A stretch of 36,052 bases of DNA from an uncultured Granulosicoccus sp. (GTDB lineage: Bacteria; Pseudomonadota; Gammaproteobacteria; Granulosicoccales; Granulosicoccaceae), in the NCBI GenBank assembly GCA_937991945.1, contig CALKLO010000112.1, forward strand, positions 1-36,052, in the 5' to 3' direction. How positions within the stretch are numbered: position 1 is the stretch's first letter; the number at the start of each line of letters is the position of its first letter. The notes beneath the pieces are model-generated. The model did no database searches and was not told the DNA's origin. It worked only from the letters and a program-made list of their open reading frames with translations. Of this stretch, positions 17,350 to 26,794 are shown piece after piece. The translations under genes were made by a program, and so were the position numbers.

Positions 17350-18569
17350 TGAGCTCATTGAGACGTTGGCTCGACCGCCAACACCCACAATTCGCTAAAG
17401 GTGGTCGGTACGAAAAGTACTACGCCCTGTACGAGATGGTCGATACCTTCTTATACACACCACCGGATGTCACGAGAACTTCACCTCACGTACGTGACGC
17501 GATAGATTTAAAACGCGTCATGAGTTACGTCGTGGTGGCAACACTGCCGTGTATTTTATTCGGTATGTGGAACACCGGTTACCAAGCCCATACGGGTATG
17601 GCAGCCTTAGGTATTGAAGTTGCTGAAGGCTGGCGCGGCGCTATCATGGCGCTACTAGGTGTCGACTACGACGCTAGCAGCTTGTATGACAATGTCGTGC
17701 ACGGATTCCTCTATTTTATGCCGATATACATCGTCACGTTAATGGCCGGTGGATTCTGGGAGGTAACGTTCGCAGCGGTGCGCAACCATGAGGTTAATGA
17801 AGGCTTCTTGGTAACGTCCATGTTGTATGCCTTGATCCTGCCGCCGACCATCCCATTATGGCAAGCAGCCCTAGGCATATCGTTTGGTGTGGTCATCGGT
17901 AAAGAAGTGTTTGGCGGAACCGGCAAAAACTTCATGAACCCGGCGCTAACAGGACGAGCCTTTTTGTTTTTCGCATATCCTGCGCAACTCTCCGGAGATG
18001 CAGTTTGGACAGCAGTAGATGGTTTCAGTGGTGCCACGGCCTTAAGTTTGGGCCAGCAGGGTGGCATCGAAGCAATAACGGGCGCAGGCATCGAGTGGAT
18101 GGACGCCTTTGTAGGCACAATCCAAGGTTCATTTGGCTCAACATCAACGATAGCGTGTTTGCTGGGTGCAGCATTCCTCATCTATACCCGAATAGCCTCT
18201 TGGCGAATCATTGCGGGTGTGTTCTTAGGCATGATCGCGACAACGTTGGTACTCAATGCAATCGGCAGTGATACCAATGAGATGTTTGCAATGCCTTGGC
18301 ATTGGCATTTTGTCCTCGGTGGCTTCGCGTTTGGCATGGTGTTCATGGCAACAGATCCGGTGAGTGCATCGCATACCGATGCAGGACGTTGGATATTCGG
18401 GCTACTAATTGGTTTTATGACCGTCATTATCCGAGTCGTCAATCCGGCCTATCCAGAGGGCATCATGCTAGCGATATTGTTCGCTAACATTATTGCACCA
18501 CTGATTGACTACGGCGTTGTTCAAGCGAATGTGCGCAGACGTATGAAGCGTAGTGGAGCTGCCTCATGA
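17349..18569 (+). CDS. nqrB: Na+-NQR subunit B, flavinylated membrane subunit
   Basis: The 406-residue integral membrane subunit carries covalent FMN on Thr230 in the motif SGATAL (residues 228-232). It is the major sodium-channel-forming subunit and also binds riboflavin in characterised enzymes. The N-terminal cytoplasmic arm ([19 protein letters not shown]) and about ten membrane segments are normal. [25 protein letters not shown] is a strong family block. The flavin attachment is expected to be made by ApbE, encoded in the same operon. It overlaps nqrC by four bases (ATGA at 18566-18569). Confidence 0.98.
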
Positions 18570-19444
18570 GTAATCCTACTGATAACGCACCTGAGCAAGA
18601 TCAGGACACAGCAGAGTCTGCAAAGCCCGGTCGGTTTGCGTTTCTAGCGCCATTGAAAGCCATTATGGGGCAGCCTAACGACAGCACTCAGAAGACGCTG
18701 TTGGTTGCCGTCATCATGTGTTTGGCGTGTTCGGTTGTCGTCTCAGCAGCAGCCGTTATCTTGCGTCCTATGCAAGAAGCGAATGCGGCACTCGATAGAA
18801 AACGAAACATCGTGCAAGTGGCAGGCTTGCTAGAAGCCGACGGCAACGTCGAAGAAGCTTTTAAGAGTGTGACAGCTCGCATGGTGAATCTAGAGACTGG
18901 TGAATTCACCACAGAGCTAGACGGTATTGCGTACGACCAGTACGCCGCTGCTGGTAACCCTCAAATGAGCGTGTCACTGGATAAGGCAGATGACATTGCC
19001 AGTATCGGACGTCGCGCAAATTTTGCCGAAGTCTATTTAGTCGGTGGGGAAACTGAGTTTGAGCAAATCATCCTACCTATCCATGGTTTGGGGTTGTGGT
19101 CAACACTGTATGGCTTCGTCTCTTTATCAAGTGATTTAACAACGATCTCTGGTCTGAAGTTCTACGCACATGCGGAAACACCTGGCTTGGGTGGTGAAGT
19201 TGACAACCCAGTTTGGCAGGGCAAGTGGAATGGAAAATTAGCTTTTGACGAGGCGGGTGAAGTTCAGATTGAAGTCATCAAAGGTGTTGTTGACTCAAGT
19301 CGAGCAGAATCGGTCTACCAAGTAGATGGTCTAGCTGGAGCGACCTTAACGAGTCGTGGAGTAAGTCAGTTGTTACGCTTCTGGCTTGATGAGCAAGGTT
19401 TTGGAGCTTTCCTTAAAAACCTGAAGCAAGGGGAGGTCTCTTAA
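18566..19444 (+). CDS. nqrC: Na+-NQR subunit C, flavinylated subunit with extended N-terminus
   Basis: NqrC holds a second covalent FMN on its periplasmic side, here on Thr260 in [11 protein letters not shown]. One membrane anchor spans about residues 45-66 ([22 protein letters not shown]), followed by the soluble FMN domain with [20 protein letters not shown] and [17 protein letters not shown]. At 292 residues it is about 30 longer than usual because a polar N-terminal arm (residues 1-40, rich in Asp, Gln and Glu, then a Phe/Pro-containing patch) precedes the anchor. The start codon overlaps nqrB, which supports the long form. An in-frame ATG at codon 34 would give a normal-length start. Confidence 0.97.
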   Translation: MSNPTDNAPEQDQDTAESAKPGRFAFLAPLKAIMGQPNDSTQKTLLVAVIMCLACSVVVSAAAVILRPMQEANAALDRKRNIVQVAGLLEADGNVEEAFKSVTARMVNLETGEFTTELDGIAYDQYAAAGNPQMSVSLDKADDIASIGRRANFAEVYLVGGETEFEQIILPIHGLGLWSTLYGFVSLSSDLTTISGLKFYAHAETPGLGGEVDNPVWQGKWNGKLAFDEAGEVQIEVIKGVVDSSRAESVYQVDGLAGATLTSRGVSQLLRFWLDEQGFGAFLKNLKQGEVS

Positions 19445-20107
19445 ATGGACGCTGAAACTAAAAAAGTCGTATACGACCCATTGGTCGATAACAATCCGAT
19501 TACCCTGCAAATTCTGGGTATCTGTTCAGCACTAGCAGTGACCACGACATTGGCAGCTTCGCTGTTGATGTGTTTGGCCCTGACAGTGGTGGTTGCGTGC
19601 TCTAACGCATCCATTTCTATGATTCGTCAGCATGTGCCGTCGAGCATTCGAATCATCGTACAAATGACCATCATTGCGGCATTGGTTATCATTGTCGACC
19701 AGCTGCTTAAAGCCTTCGCCTATGACATCGCCAAAACGTTATCGGTGTTTGTTGGCTTGATCATTACTAACTGCATCGTCTTGGGACGCGCCGAAGCGTT
19801 TGCCATGAAGAACCCACCCATGATCAGTATGCTGGATGGTCTAGGTAATGGTTTGGGCTACAGCTTGGTACTGATTCTTGTCGGTACAGTACGAGAATTG
19901 TTTGGCTCAGGCACGTTGCTCGGCTACACCATCTTACCGTCAGTCAATGACGGTGGCTGGTACTACACCAACGGCATGATGCTCCTACCCCCGAGTGCGT
20001 TCTTCATTATTGGTCTGATGATCTGGGGAATTCGTACTTGGAAGAGTGCGCAGGTTGAGAAGGCGGATTACGAAATCCAGCAAGCGCATCATTCGGAGGT
20101 GGTGTGA
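19445..20107 (+). CDS. nqrD: Na+-NQR subunit D
   Basis: This 220-residue, six-segment membrane subunit pairs with NqrE in inverted topology. In solved structures the two hold a membrane-embedded iron-sulfur centre through four cysteines. The two expected here are Cys27 in [10 protein letters not shown] and Cys110 in [31 protein letters not shown] is a further family block. The gene begins directly after the nqrC stop, and its own stop overlaps the nqrE start (TGATG). Confidence 0.97.
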   Translation: MDAETKKVVYDPLVDNNPITLQILGICSALAVTTTLAASLLMCLALTVVVACSNASISMIRQHVPSSIRIIVQMTIIAALVIIVDQLLKAFAYDIAKTLSVFVGLIITNCIVLGRAEAFAMKNPPMISMLDGLGNGLGYSLVLILVGTVRELFGSGTLLGYTILPSVNDGGWYYTNGMMLLPPSAFFIIGLMIWGIRTWKSAQVEKADYEIQQAHHSEVV

Positions 20108-20715
20108 TGGAAGGCTACATCAGTCTTTTTGTTAAGGCGATATTTGTTGAAAACCTGGCTCTGTCATTCTTCTTGGGCATGTGTACGTTCATGGCGGTTT
20201 CCAAGCAAGTGGGCACCGCGATTGGTTTAGGCGCGGCGGTCATCTTGGTTCAAGGAATTACAATTCCAGCGAACAACCTACTGTTCCAATACCTGTTGAA
20301 CGACGGCGCATTGGCATGGATGGGACTACCAGACGTTGATCTAAGCTTTCTCGGATTAATCTGTTATATCGGTGTCATCGCTGCGATGGTGCAAATTCTG
20401 GAAATGGTTTTAGACAAGTATTTTCCAGCGCTGTACAACGCACTCGGTGTGTTCTTGCCATTGATCACGGTTAACTGCGCAATCTTGGGTGGTTCTCTGT
20501 TCATGGTAGAGCGCGACTACAACTTTGGTGAGAGTGTCGTGTACGGCGTAGGTAGTGGTGCTGGTTGGGCTTTAGCTATCGTCGCACTGGCCGGTATTCG
20601 CGAAAAATTGAAGTACAGCGATGTACCCGGTGGACTGCAAGGTCTCGGGATTACGTTCATCACTGCAGGACTTATGTCACTGGGTTTCATGGCTTTCTCA
20701 GGGATTCAACTGTAA
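20107..20715 (+). CDS. nqrE: Na+-NQR subunit E
   Basis: NqrE is the partner of NqrD, with six membrane segments and 202 residues. Start [20 protein letters not shown] matches the family, so ATG 20107 is chosen over the in-frame GTG one codon earlier. The cysteines expected to bind the NqrD/E iron-sulfur centre are Cys26 in [12 protein letters not shown] and Cys124 in [10 protein letters not shown]. The C-terminal half ends in [22 protein letters not shown] 54-base gap, unusual in this tightly packed operon, separates it from nqrF. Confidence 0.97.
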   Translation: MEGYISLFVKAIFVENLALSFFLGMCTFMAVSKQVGTAIGLGAAVILVQGITIPANNLLFQYLLNDGALAWMGLPDVDLSFLGLICYIGVIAAMVQILEMVLDKYFPALYNALGVFLPLITVNCAILGGSLFMVERDYNFGESVVYGVGSGAGWALAIVALAGIREKLKYSDVPGGLQGLGITFITAGLMSLGFMAFSGIQL

Positions 20716-20777
20716 TGAACATTACGCAGAATCTTGAAAGCCTCAGTACAACTAACAGGTATGCCTTAAATGATTGA
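20715..20777 (+). CDS. Possible 20-codon ORF bridging nqrE and nqrF
   Basis: An ATG overlapping the nqrE stop (TAATG) opens a 20-codon frame that ends at 20775-20777, eight bases into nqrF. It would produce a polar 20-residue peptide beginning [10 protein letters not shown] and ending YALND. Coding status is uncertain. Its value may be translational coupling across the gap, since terminating ribosomes would be brought to the nqrF start at 20770. Confidence 0.3.
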   Translation: MNITQNLESLSTTNRYALND

Positions 20778-21993
20778 GATACTAGTAGGAGTTGGGTTAT
20801 TCACCGTTGTACTGCTAGTACTGGTGGGTATTATTTTAGGTGCCAAATCAGTGCTAGTGGCGAGCGGCAACGTTGAAGTTCTGATCAACGGTGAGAAAAC
20901 TGTTTTAGCGCCAGTGGGTTCCAAATTACTGGGTGCCTTGGCAGATGCTGAAATGTATGTGGCTTCAGCGTGTGGCGGTGGTGGTACGTGTGGCCAGTGT
21001 CGTGTAAACGTTCTCGAAGGTGGTGGTTCCATACTACCGACTGAGACTGGTCATATTAACAAGCGTGAAGCGGCAGAGGGCGGCAGACTGTCTTGCCAGC
21101 TGACGGTCAAGCAGAACATGAAAATCACCGTACCTGATGAAGTGTTCGGTGTAAAAAAATGGGAGTGTACGGTTCGTTCCAACGATAACGTTGCAACCTT
21201 TATTAAAGAGCTTGTACTCGAACTCCCTGAAGGGGAAACAGTCCCTTTTAGAGCGGGCGGTTATATCCAGATTGAATGCCCTCCGTACGATGTCGAGTAC
21301 AGCGACTTTGACGTAGAAGAAAAATTTCGCGGCGACTGGGATCGTTTCGGTTTATGGAAAGTACGCTCCAAGGTGACTGAACCTGTCATGCGTGCTTATT
21401 CCATGGCTAACTACCCTGAGGAAGCAGGTATTGTTATGTTGAATGTGCGCATAGCGACTCCGCCTCCAGGTAGCCTTGATGATGTACCTGCCGGTCAGAT
21501 GTCTTCATGGATATTTAACTTGAAGCCAGGCGACAAGGCTGACATTTCAGGACCTTTTGGTGAGTTTTATGCAAAGGAAACTGAGAACGAAATGGTTTTC
21601 GTTGGTGGTGGTGCTGGAATGGCCCCGATGCGTTCACACATCTTCGATCAACTAATGCGCTTAGACAGTAGCCGCAAAATCACGTTCTGGTATGGTGCGC
21701 GAAGCTTACGCGAAACGTTCTATGCCGATCATTTTGACAAGCTACAAGAGAAGCACAAGAATTTTACATGGCACCTAGCGTTGTCAGATCCTCAGCCAGA
21801 AGATAACTGGACGGGTCACACTGGATTTATACATAACGTACTCAACGACAACTACTTGAAAGATCACGTAGCGCCTGAAGATTGTGAGTTCTACATGTGC
21901 GGACCACCGATGATGAATGCTGCGGTAGTCGATATGTTGCAAGAACTGGGTGTCGAAGACGAACACATAATGCTTGATGATTTTGGCGGATAA
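20770..21993 (+). CDS. nqrF: Na+-NQR subunit F, NADH dehydrogenase with 2Fe-2S and FAD
   Basis: NqrF oxidises NADH and feeds electrons into the complex. One N-terminal membrane helix (about residues 3-24) anchors a ferredoxin-like domain with cluster ligands Cys68, Cys74, Cys77 and Cys109 ([11 protein letters not shown], then LSCQ). An FAD-binding barrel follows, with [11 protein letters not shown] around residue 205. The NADH-binding domain has [19 protein letters not shown] and a closing [14 protein letters not shown]. The length of 407 residues is standard. The stop overlaps the apbE start (TAATG). Confidence 0.98.
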   Translation: MIEILVGVGLFTVVLLVLVGIILGAKSVLVASGNVEVLINGEKTVLAPVGSKLLGALADAEMYVASACGGGGTCGQCRVNVLEGGGSILPTETGHINKREAAEGGRLSCQLTVKQNMKITVPDEVFGVKKWECTVRSNDNVATFIKELVLELPEGETVPFRAGGYIQIECPPYDVEYSDFDVEEKFRGDWDRFGLWKVRSKVTEPVMRAYSMANYPEEAGIVMLNVRIATPPPGSLDDVPAGQMSSWIFNLKPGDKADISGPFGEFYAKETENEMVFVGGGAGMAPMRSHIFDQLMRLDSSRKITFWYGARSLRETFYADHFDKLQEKHKNFTWHLALSDPQPEDNWTGHTGFIHNVLNDNYLKDHVAPEDCEFYMCGPPMMNAAVVDMLQELGVEDEHIMLDDFGG

Positions 21994-23042
21994 TGACGAT
22001 GGATAGAAGATCCTACTTAAAGAGTTCAGTTGCCCTCGGTGGTAGCCTATTAATGCCTGCGGGCGTTTTGGCACTAGCGGGTTGTAGTGGAACCTCTAAA
22101 ACTCCAGAGCTTGCCGGATTCGACGGCCAGATCATGGGTACTGGTTACAGCGTACGATTAGGCGCTCCTCTAAGCGAGGGCCTAGCTGCACGTGTTCACG
22201 ATGCACTCAAAGATGTCGACGCGCATATGTCGACTTGGAAAACTGATTCCGAGCTGAGCATTTTCAACGACAGTGTTGATGGTGATTGGCAATCAATGAC
22301 GCCAGCGACCATCCAGGTTATGGCTCAAGCAATGGATACCAGTGCTAAAAGTCAGGGTGCTTTCGATGTCACTATCGGGCCGTTGGTTGATCTTTGGGGT
22401 TTTGGCGCTGGCGCAACGGGTACTGCTAGTATCCCTGTCGGTCGTCAGATCAGCGCAAGCCTGGCACAAGTGGGCTATGAGTCTATTGAAGTGGATGTAC
22501 AAGCGAGTGCTGCACGAAAGCTAAACGCAGATGCACGTCTTGATCTGTCAGGTATTGCTAAAGGCCATGCGGTTGATCGTGTCGCTGCAGTCCTGGACGG
22601 CATGGGACTGGATAGCTATTTGGTTGAAGTAGGCGGCGAGCTCAAAGCTCGAGGCGTCAAGCCGGATGGTAGCTTGTGGAAAGTAGCCATTGAAAAACCT
22701 GCTGCAGGCAGTCGCGATATCTACCGTGCTTTGAACCTGGACAATCAAGCGATTGCGACATCAGGTGACTACCGTAACTTTTTCGACGATGGTGGTCAGC
22801 GTTATTCGCATTCCATTGATCCGCGTACCGGACAACCCGTCAATCACGAACTGGCCTCTGTCAGTGTTGTGGCGACATCCACCATGACTGCCGATGCGTT
22901 GTCTACAGCCCTGATGGTCATGGGACCTGACGACGCAATGGCGTTTGCTAATCAGCATCAGGTGGCGGCTTACATGATTCTAAAATCTGGCACATCGTTA
23001 AAAGAAGTGTACAGTGATGCTTTCGCACCACTGTTAACGTAG
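21993..23042 (+). CDS. apbE: FAD:protein FMN transferase, lipoprotein
   Basis: ApbE transfers FMN from FAD onto threonines of exported flavoprotein domains, in this operon NqrB Thr230 and NqrC Thr260. The 349-residue product has a lipoprotein signal (lipobox L-A-G-C, Cys31), placing it on the outer side of the membrane where the targets are modified. Family motifs include DLSGIAKGHAVDRVA, LVEVGGELKARG, AIATSGDYRNFF and HSIDPRTGQPV, followed by TMTADALSTALMVMG, which holds metal and flavin ligands in known structures. Translation is coupled to nqrF by TAATG; an alternative ATG lies two codons in. Confidence 0.96.
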   Translation: MTMDRRSYLKSSVALGGSLLMPAGVLALAGCSGTSKTPELAGFDGQIMGTGYSVRLGAPLSEGLAARVHDALKDVDAHMSTWKTDSELSIFNDSVDGDWQSMTPATIQVMAQAMDTSAKSQGAFDVTIGPLVDLWGFGAGATGTASIPVGRQISASLAQVGYESIEVDVQASAARKLNADARLDLSGIAKGHAVDRVAAVLDGMGLDSYLVEVGGELKARGVKPDGSLWKVAIEKPAAGSRDIYRALNLDNQAIATSGDYRNFFDDGGQRYSHSIDPRTGQPVNHELASVSVVATSTMTADALSTALMVMGPDDAMAFANQHQVAAYMILKSGTSLKEVYSDAFAPLLT

Positions 23043-23073
23043 TCAGAACCTCTAGGTAATCGGAAAAATACCC

Positions 23074-23337
23074 ATGACGCTTTTTCTCGTGACATTTTTC
23101 ATCATGATGCTGGCAGTAGCCGGTATGGCTGTTGGCGTGATGTTTGGCATGTCTCCCATAGCGGGAAGTTGTGGCGGGCTGAATGCGGTTAATGGTTCAG
23201 GTGAATGTCAGTCATGCTCACGGCCCTGTAAGAGCCGTGAGAAAGCTGATAGGCAACAAGCCAATGCTGCCGATGGCCAACCGCTGACTCGTTCTTCTAT
23301 TCAATTGAACCAGCAACCGGGAAGCACCGATGCTTAA
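23074..23337 (+). CDS. nqrM: Na+-NQR maturation protein NqrM (DUF539)
   Basis: NqrM is a small membrane protein required for assembly of active NQR, probably by delivering iron to the NqrD/E centre. The 87-residue product has one membrane helix (about residues 3-25) and the family cysteine pattern GSCGGLN...CQSC...PC (Cys33, Cys45, Cys48, Cys52), then a polar tail. Its place right after apbE is the usual one in gammaproteobacteria. Its stop lies inside the next gene. Confidence 0.95.
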   Translation: MTLFLVTFFIMMLAVAGMAVGVMFGMSPIAGSCGGLNAVNGSGECQSCSRPCKSREKADRQQANAADGQPLTRSSIQLNQQPGSTDA

Positions 23338-23728
23338 AACCATCAAAGTCAGCGATTATATGGCGGCAACGTTAGTCACGTTTAAGCCAGATATGAAAAT
23401 GAAGCTGGCCATCAATCATTTGGTTGAGAAGCGAATTTCAGGTGCGCCTGTGGTCGACGATCATGGCAATCTAGTGGGTATGCTCTCTGAACAAGATTGC
23501 ATGAAAATGGCACTCAGTGCTGGCTACCATGAGGACATGGGCGGGTTAGTAAAAGACTACATGACCCCCCAAGTCGATACGGTGGAAGCCGAGACCAGTA
23601 TTTTGAAGCTAGCGCAGAAATTTATTGACCAACCTAACCGTCGCCGTTTTCCCGTACTCCAGAACAACCGTTTGGTTGGACAGGTGAGTCGCCGGGACGT
23701 TTTACGTGCCCTAGATCAAATAGCTTAA
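23330..23728 (+). CDS. CBS-domain pair protein at end of NQR operon
   Basis: The 132-residue protein is made of two CBS domains (about residues 5-60 and 72-130), including ISGAPVVDDHGNLVGMLSEQDCMKMAL and RRRFPVLQNNRLVGQVSRRDVLRAL. CBS pairs bind adenine nucleotides or related ligands and regulate partner proteins. No catalytic domain is attached. The start lies eight bases inside nqrM, so it is translated with the NQR genes and may report energy state to the complex or its assembly. That is inference. Its stop overlaps the stop of the convergent di-heme gene. Confidence 0.88.
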   Translation: MLKTIKVSDYMAATLVTFKPDMKMKLAINHLVEKRISGAPVVDDHGNLVGMLSEQDCMKMALSAGYHEDMGGLVKDYMTPQVDTVEAETSILKLAQKFIDQPNRRRFPVLQNNRLVGQVSRRDVLRALDQIA

Positions 23729-24954
23729 TCGCTAACGGTTTCGCTCAGCGATTCCAAAAACTGGACTAAATCCTCTCGCGCCGCATCGTCTAAATCGAGC
23801 GGCTTGAGCAGGGACTCGCCTTGCGAATGTAAGCGAGCCGGGTCAATATCGGCGTAGGCATCCACCACTGATCGCAGCGTGGGTAGACTCCCGTCGTGCG
23901 TGTAAGGTGCTGTGAGGGCCAAATTCCTCAAGGACGGTGTTCTCCACTGGCCGAAATTCCCCTGTCCGAGTTTGACCGTTTGAGTCTTCCTGCGTTCGGT
24001 GTCTTGCTGTGTGCCGTTGTAGCGGCCCAACAAGTTATAGGGATCCTGACGTACGCGTTTAATCCCTGAATAGCGTCCAGAGTCAATTTGCCCCACATCT
24101 GTGAAGAACGGCCTGCCAGTGTCATGAAATTCGCCATTGGAAAAATCGGCTCCAAAATGGCAAACATGACAATTCGCCTCTCCCATGAATATCTTCAGCC
24201 CACGCTTTGCTGCATCAGGATAATTGGCTTGGCTATCTTTATCGTTGTCTAGTAGCGCTTGCCGGTACCGATCAAAAGGCGTGATGCCAGACACTAAGGT
24301 TCTCGTGTGTGCTGCTATCGCTTTACTGAGTAAGACCACGAATGCTTCATCGCTGAGTTCGTCTATGTCGGTGTAGTGAGCAAGGCTTTGTTTGATAACA
24401 GGCTTTGCGCGATAACGCTTGGCAACAACGGGTATGTCTGCATTCATCTCAATATCTGAGAGCATGGGGCGCAAACTGGCTGCCCATAAACTATCGGCAC
24501 CACCGTCCCATCCAAACCAATGTTGTAAGCCTGCATTAAGTAAGCTTTGAGAGTTGCGAACGTGTTGCTTAGCCCCTTTGCTGGTCTTTAGGTTCTCCGC
24601 TAACCCGAATTCAGAGACGTGACAACTGGCACAGGACAAATCACGCCCACCCGATAAATCAGTATCGTGGAATAGCTGGCGGCCGAGTGCTTCGGCCCAC
24701 GCCAGGCCTGAGAGTTCATTACCCGGGTCTGGCGGTATCGGCATAGGCCATGGACCAAAGCTTTTTATAAGCCCAATTTCAGTCGGCGTTAAGGTGACAG
24801 TAGAATCTTGGCTACGGCCGTCTAGTGGATTATCTTGAGCTATAGCCAGGGACTGGAAACCCAACACGCCGAACACAGTCGCGCTAACTACCAAAACAAC
24901 CCTCGAACAAACACGGTTAGTGAGTGGCTGGAGGGATGTGTTTAGCAGGTTCAT
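23725..24954 (-). CDS. Di-heme cytochrome c peroxidase/MauG-like exported protein
   Basis: The 409-residue product has a Sec signal (hydrophobic core VVLVVSATVFGVLGFQS, cleavage near AIA-QD, about residue 40). Heme sites are CASCH (108-112) and CHVCH (262-266), with GLAENLKTSKG and a FGWDGGADSLWAASLRPML segment in between. LTAPYTHDGSLPTLRSVVDAY carries the late family motif. It is soluble in the periplasm, unlike the two lipoprotein homologues in this window. The start codon overlaps the stop of the upstream amidohydrolase (TAATG), so the two proteins are made together. The substrate is unknown. MauG-type oxidation of a partner protein or peroxidase activity are both possible. Confidence 0.93.
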   Translation of the reverse strand: MNLLNTSLQPLTNRVCSRVVLVVSATVFGVLGFQSLAIAQDNPLDGRSQDSTVTLTPTEIGLIKSFGPWPMPIPPDPGNELSGLAWAEALGRQLFHDTDLSGGRDLSCASCHVSEFGLAENLKTSKGAKQHVRNSQSLLNAGLQHWFGWDGGADSLWAASLRPMLSDIEMNADIPVVAKRYRAKPVIKQSLAHYTDIDELSDEAFVVLLSKAIAAHTRTLVSGITPFDRYRQALLDNDKDSQANYPDAAKRGLKIFMGEANCHVCHFGADFSNGEFHDTGRPFFTDVGQIDSGRYSGIKRVRQDPYNLLGRYNGTQQDTERRKTQTVKLGQGNFGQWRTPSLRNLALTAPYTHDGSLPTLRSVVDAYADIDPARLHSQGESLLKPLDLDDAAREDLVQFLESLSETVSD

Positions 24955-26213
24955 TATTGGATATTGAAGTCAAAGCTTAGTGTCGTATCTGTGGAGGGCG
25001 ACCGGAGATTTACCACCCAGTTCCAGTTACCTGGCATGTGTAGAACTAAGCCATCGACTTGTACTTTCATTCGCTCATCAGAATGCTCGACAACGGTTAG
25101 CTCTGGTGTGTAATTCATACCGTGACCATGAGCTGGCATCGTGGCGTTGAGTTCGAGTTTCATACCCGTCAAGTCAGTATCGCAGATGGTCATCATGACT
25201 GAGAATGGTTCACTGACAGCGATAGTGCTCAGTGGCTGTATAACTAGGGTGGGTTCCGAACTGACCACATAATTGGACGGATCATCACTGACACCGCACT
25301 GGTTCGCCGTCGGTTCATCAATCAGTGTTGCAGGTATTGTTGAGGTTTGCGCCTGCGGTTTGTTTGCTTGCCAATGAGGCATGAGAAGATCAAAGGCGTT
25401 TTTCCAGGCAATGTTCTCAGCCAGTTCTGCGGGTAGTGTCGCAAGCCAAACACGCGCAGTTTCTGCGTGCTCTGGGAGAAAGTACATGCGTTCAGGCGTG
25501 TAGGTATCGGTGCCGAGCATCATGCGCGTTGGAAATTGCGTAAACAGCGATAACCATTCATCGCTGAGCTTTCCACCTCGGCCAACTTCAGAGCGAAATG
25601 CCAAGTCTGCCCACAGTCTGTCATGCTTATCGAGCATGCTGGCAATGTCAGCAGGGGTATCAAAACCTGAGTGAGCCCACAGCACTTTCACGGTTGGGTT
25701 TTGCGCTAATAATCGCTCGACAGCATCTGCATCTGAATGAGCATGCAACACTAAGTTGTGCTTGGCAGCGAGTTCAACAATGCGCCGTGGTATGGGCAAA
25801 TCAGCCGTTTCACCATACAAATGGAATTCACCTAAGCTTGCGTAGTGGTTGGTGGTCAAGAGTTTTTCTACATACTCTAGTGCTGCTTCATCGGTAAACC
25901 ACGTGCTGACTTCGCCTCTGCGGCGGTAGGGGCGTAGGCCAGGTACGATAAGGTCCGGTGCTAACTCACTGAGTTTTTGTGTGCCGTTGTCGTCAGAGCT
26001 CGATACCAGTGCAAATTTTAGATTTGCACCGCGCATTAATTCGATAACGCGTTCAGGCGGGGTGTTCTCAACAGAATCGTGACTGTAGTGAATATGAGCA
26101 TCCGCTATAGGCAGTGTTGATTGTGCCCAGGCTGAGCTGCTACCAACGCTGGCAAGCAACGATAATGTGAAAGAGATAAATACTGCGCAATGTAGCCGTA
26201 TCACGTGAGACAC
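24954..26213 (-). CDS. Exported amidohydrolase fused to YtkA/FixH-like domain
   Basis: The 419-residue product has a Sec signal ending near SAWA-QS (about residue 31). A TIM-barrel metal-dependent hydrolase domain follows (about residues 35-285) with DAHIHYSH, LVLHAHSDADA, VLWAHSGFD and MMLGTDTY, the metal-site pattern of the amidohydrolase-2 group. After a Thr/Pro linker the last 110 residues form an immunoglobulin-like domain. TMPAHGHGMNYTPEL and HMPGNWNWVVNL recall YtkA/FixH proteins, which are tied to copper or cytochrome oxidase handling. The combined architecture is unusual. It is the first gene of a two-gene operon with a di-heme protein. No substrate is indicated. Confidence 0.85.
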   Translation of the reverse strand: MSHVIRLHCAVFISFTLSLLASVGSSSAWAQSTLPIADAHIHYSHDSVENTPPERVIELMRGANLKFALVSSSDDNGTQKLSELAPDLIVPGLRPYRRRGEVSTWFTDEAALEYVEKLLTTNHYASLGEFHLYGETADLPIPRRIVELAAKHNLVLHAHSDADAVERLLAQNPTVKVLWAHSGFDTPADIASMLDKHDRLWADLAFRSEVGRGGKLSDEWLSLFTQFPTRMMLGTDTYTPERMYFLPEHAETARVWLATLPAELAENIAWKNAFDLLMPHWQANKPQAQTSTIPATLIDEPTANQCGVSDDPSNYVVSSEPTLVIQPLSTIAVSEPFSVMMTICDTDLTGMKLELNATMPAHGHGMNYTPELTVVEHSDERMKVQVDGLVLHMPGNWNWVVNLRSPSTDTTLSFDFNIQ

Positions 26214-26365
26214 ACCTGAGAATTAACGATATTGTGATCATACATCCTACAACATGCCTAATTAGGGAAACAATAAGGAAGCAGGTTTAGCCACTCTCGC
26301 GTTCAAGCACAGGTTTTTCGTGGTTTACAACGCGTGTTTTAATAACAAGCAAGAGCAAAAAAATA

Positions 26366-26686
26366 ATGATTCGCCATTGTGTGTTTATTCGTTTTAAAAA
26401 CGACGTGAGTGATGCAAGAAAAGCTGAGCTTTTCTCCGAAATTGAGGCTTTAAAAGCGCATGTAGAGGGTATTCTCGCTGTCCATGCCGGTGCTAACGTG
26501 AGCCCTGAGACTGGTATGGATAAAGGCTATTCCGATGGTTTTATTGTCGATTTTGTCAATAGCGCCAGCCGAGATGCGTATCTAGTCAATGCTCAGCATC
26601 AAGAAGTAGGGGCGCAGCTGGTGGCGTCGGCTGTCGGTGGTGCAGAAGGAATCTTGGTATATGACTTAGAGCTTCCAGAGAGCTAA
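26366..26686 (+). CDS. Dabb (stress-responsive alpha/beta barrel) domain protein
   Basis: The 106-residue protein starts MIRHCVFIRFKNDVS and contains HAGANVSPETGMDKGYSDGFIVDF and a late HQEVGAQL segment, the typical pattern of Dabb proteins. These small cytoplasmic proteins form dimeric barrels. Some bind or degrade small molecules but most have no assigned reaction. It stands alone between the amidohydrolase and the next exported protein gene. A short inverted repeat (ACTC-GATT-GAGT) follows the stop directly but is too small to call as a terminator. Confidence 0.88.
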   Translation: MIRHCVFIRFKNDVSDARKAELFSEIEALKAHVEGILAVHAGANVSPETGMDKGYSDGFIVDFVNSASRDAYLVNAQHQEVGAQLVASAVGGAEGILVYDLELPES

Positions 26687-26794
26687 ACTCGATTGAGTGT
26701 ATTGCTTAATTCACTTGGTGAACCCTATTTACCGTTTTTATTGACCTGATATCCAACAACGCATCGTGATCGTACAAATGAAAGGACCATTAAA

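Noticed and set aside
17711-18181. 156-residue minus-strand frame
   Set aside because: It lies wholly inside nqrB on the opposite strand and is a shadow of membrane-segment codons.
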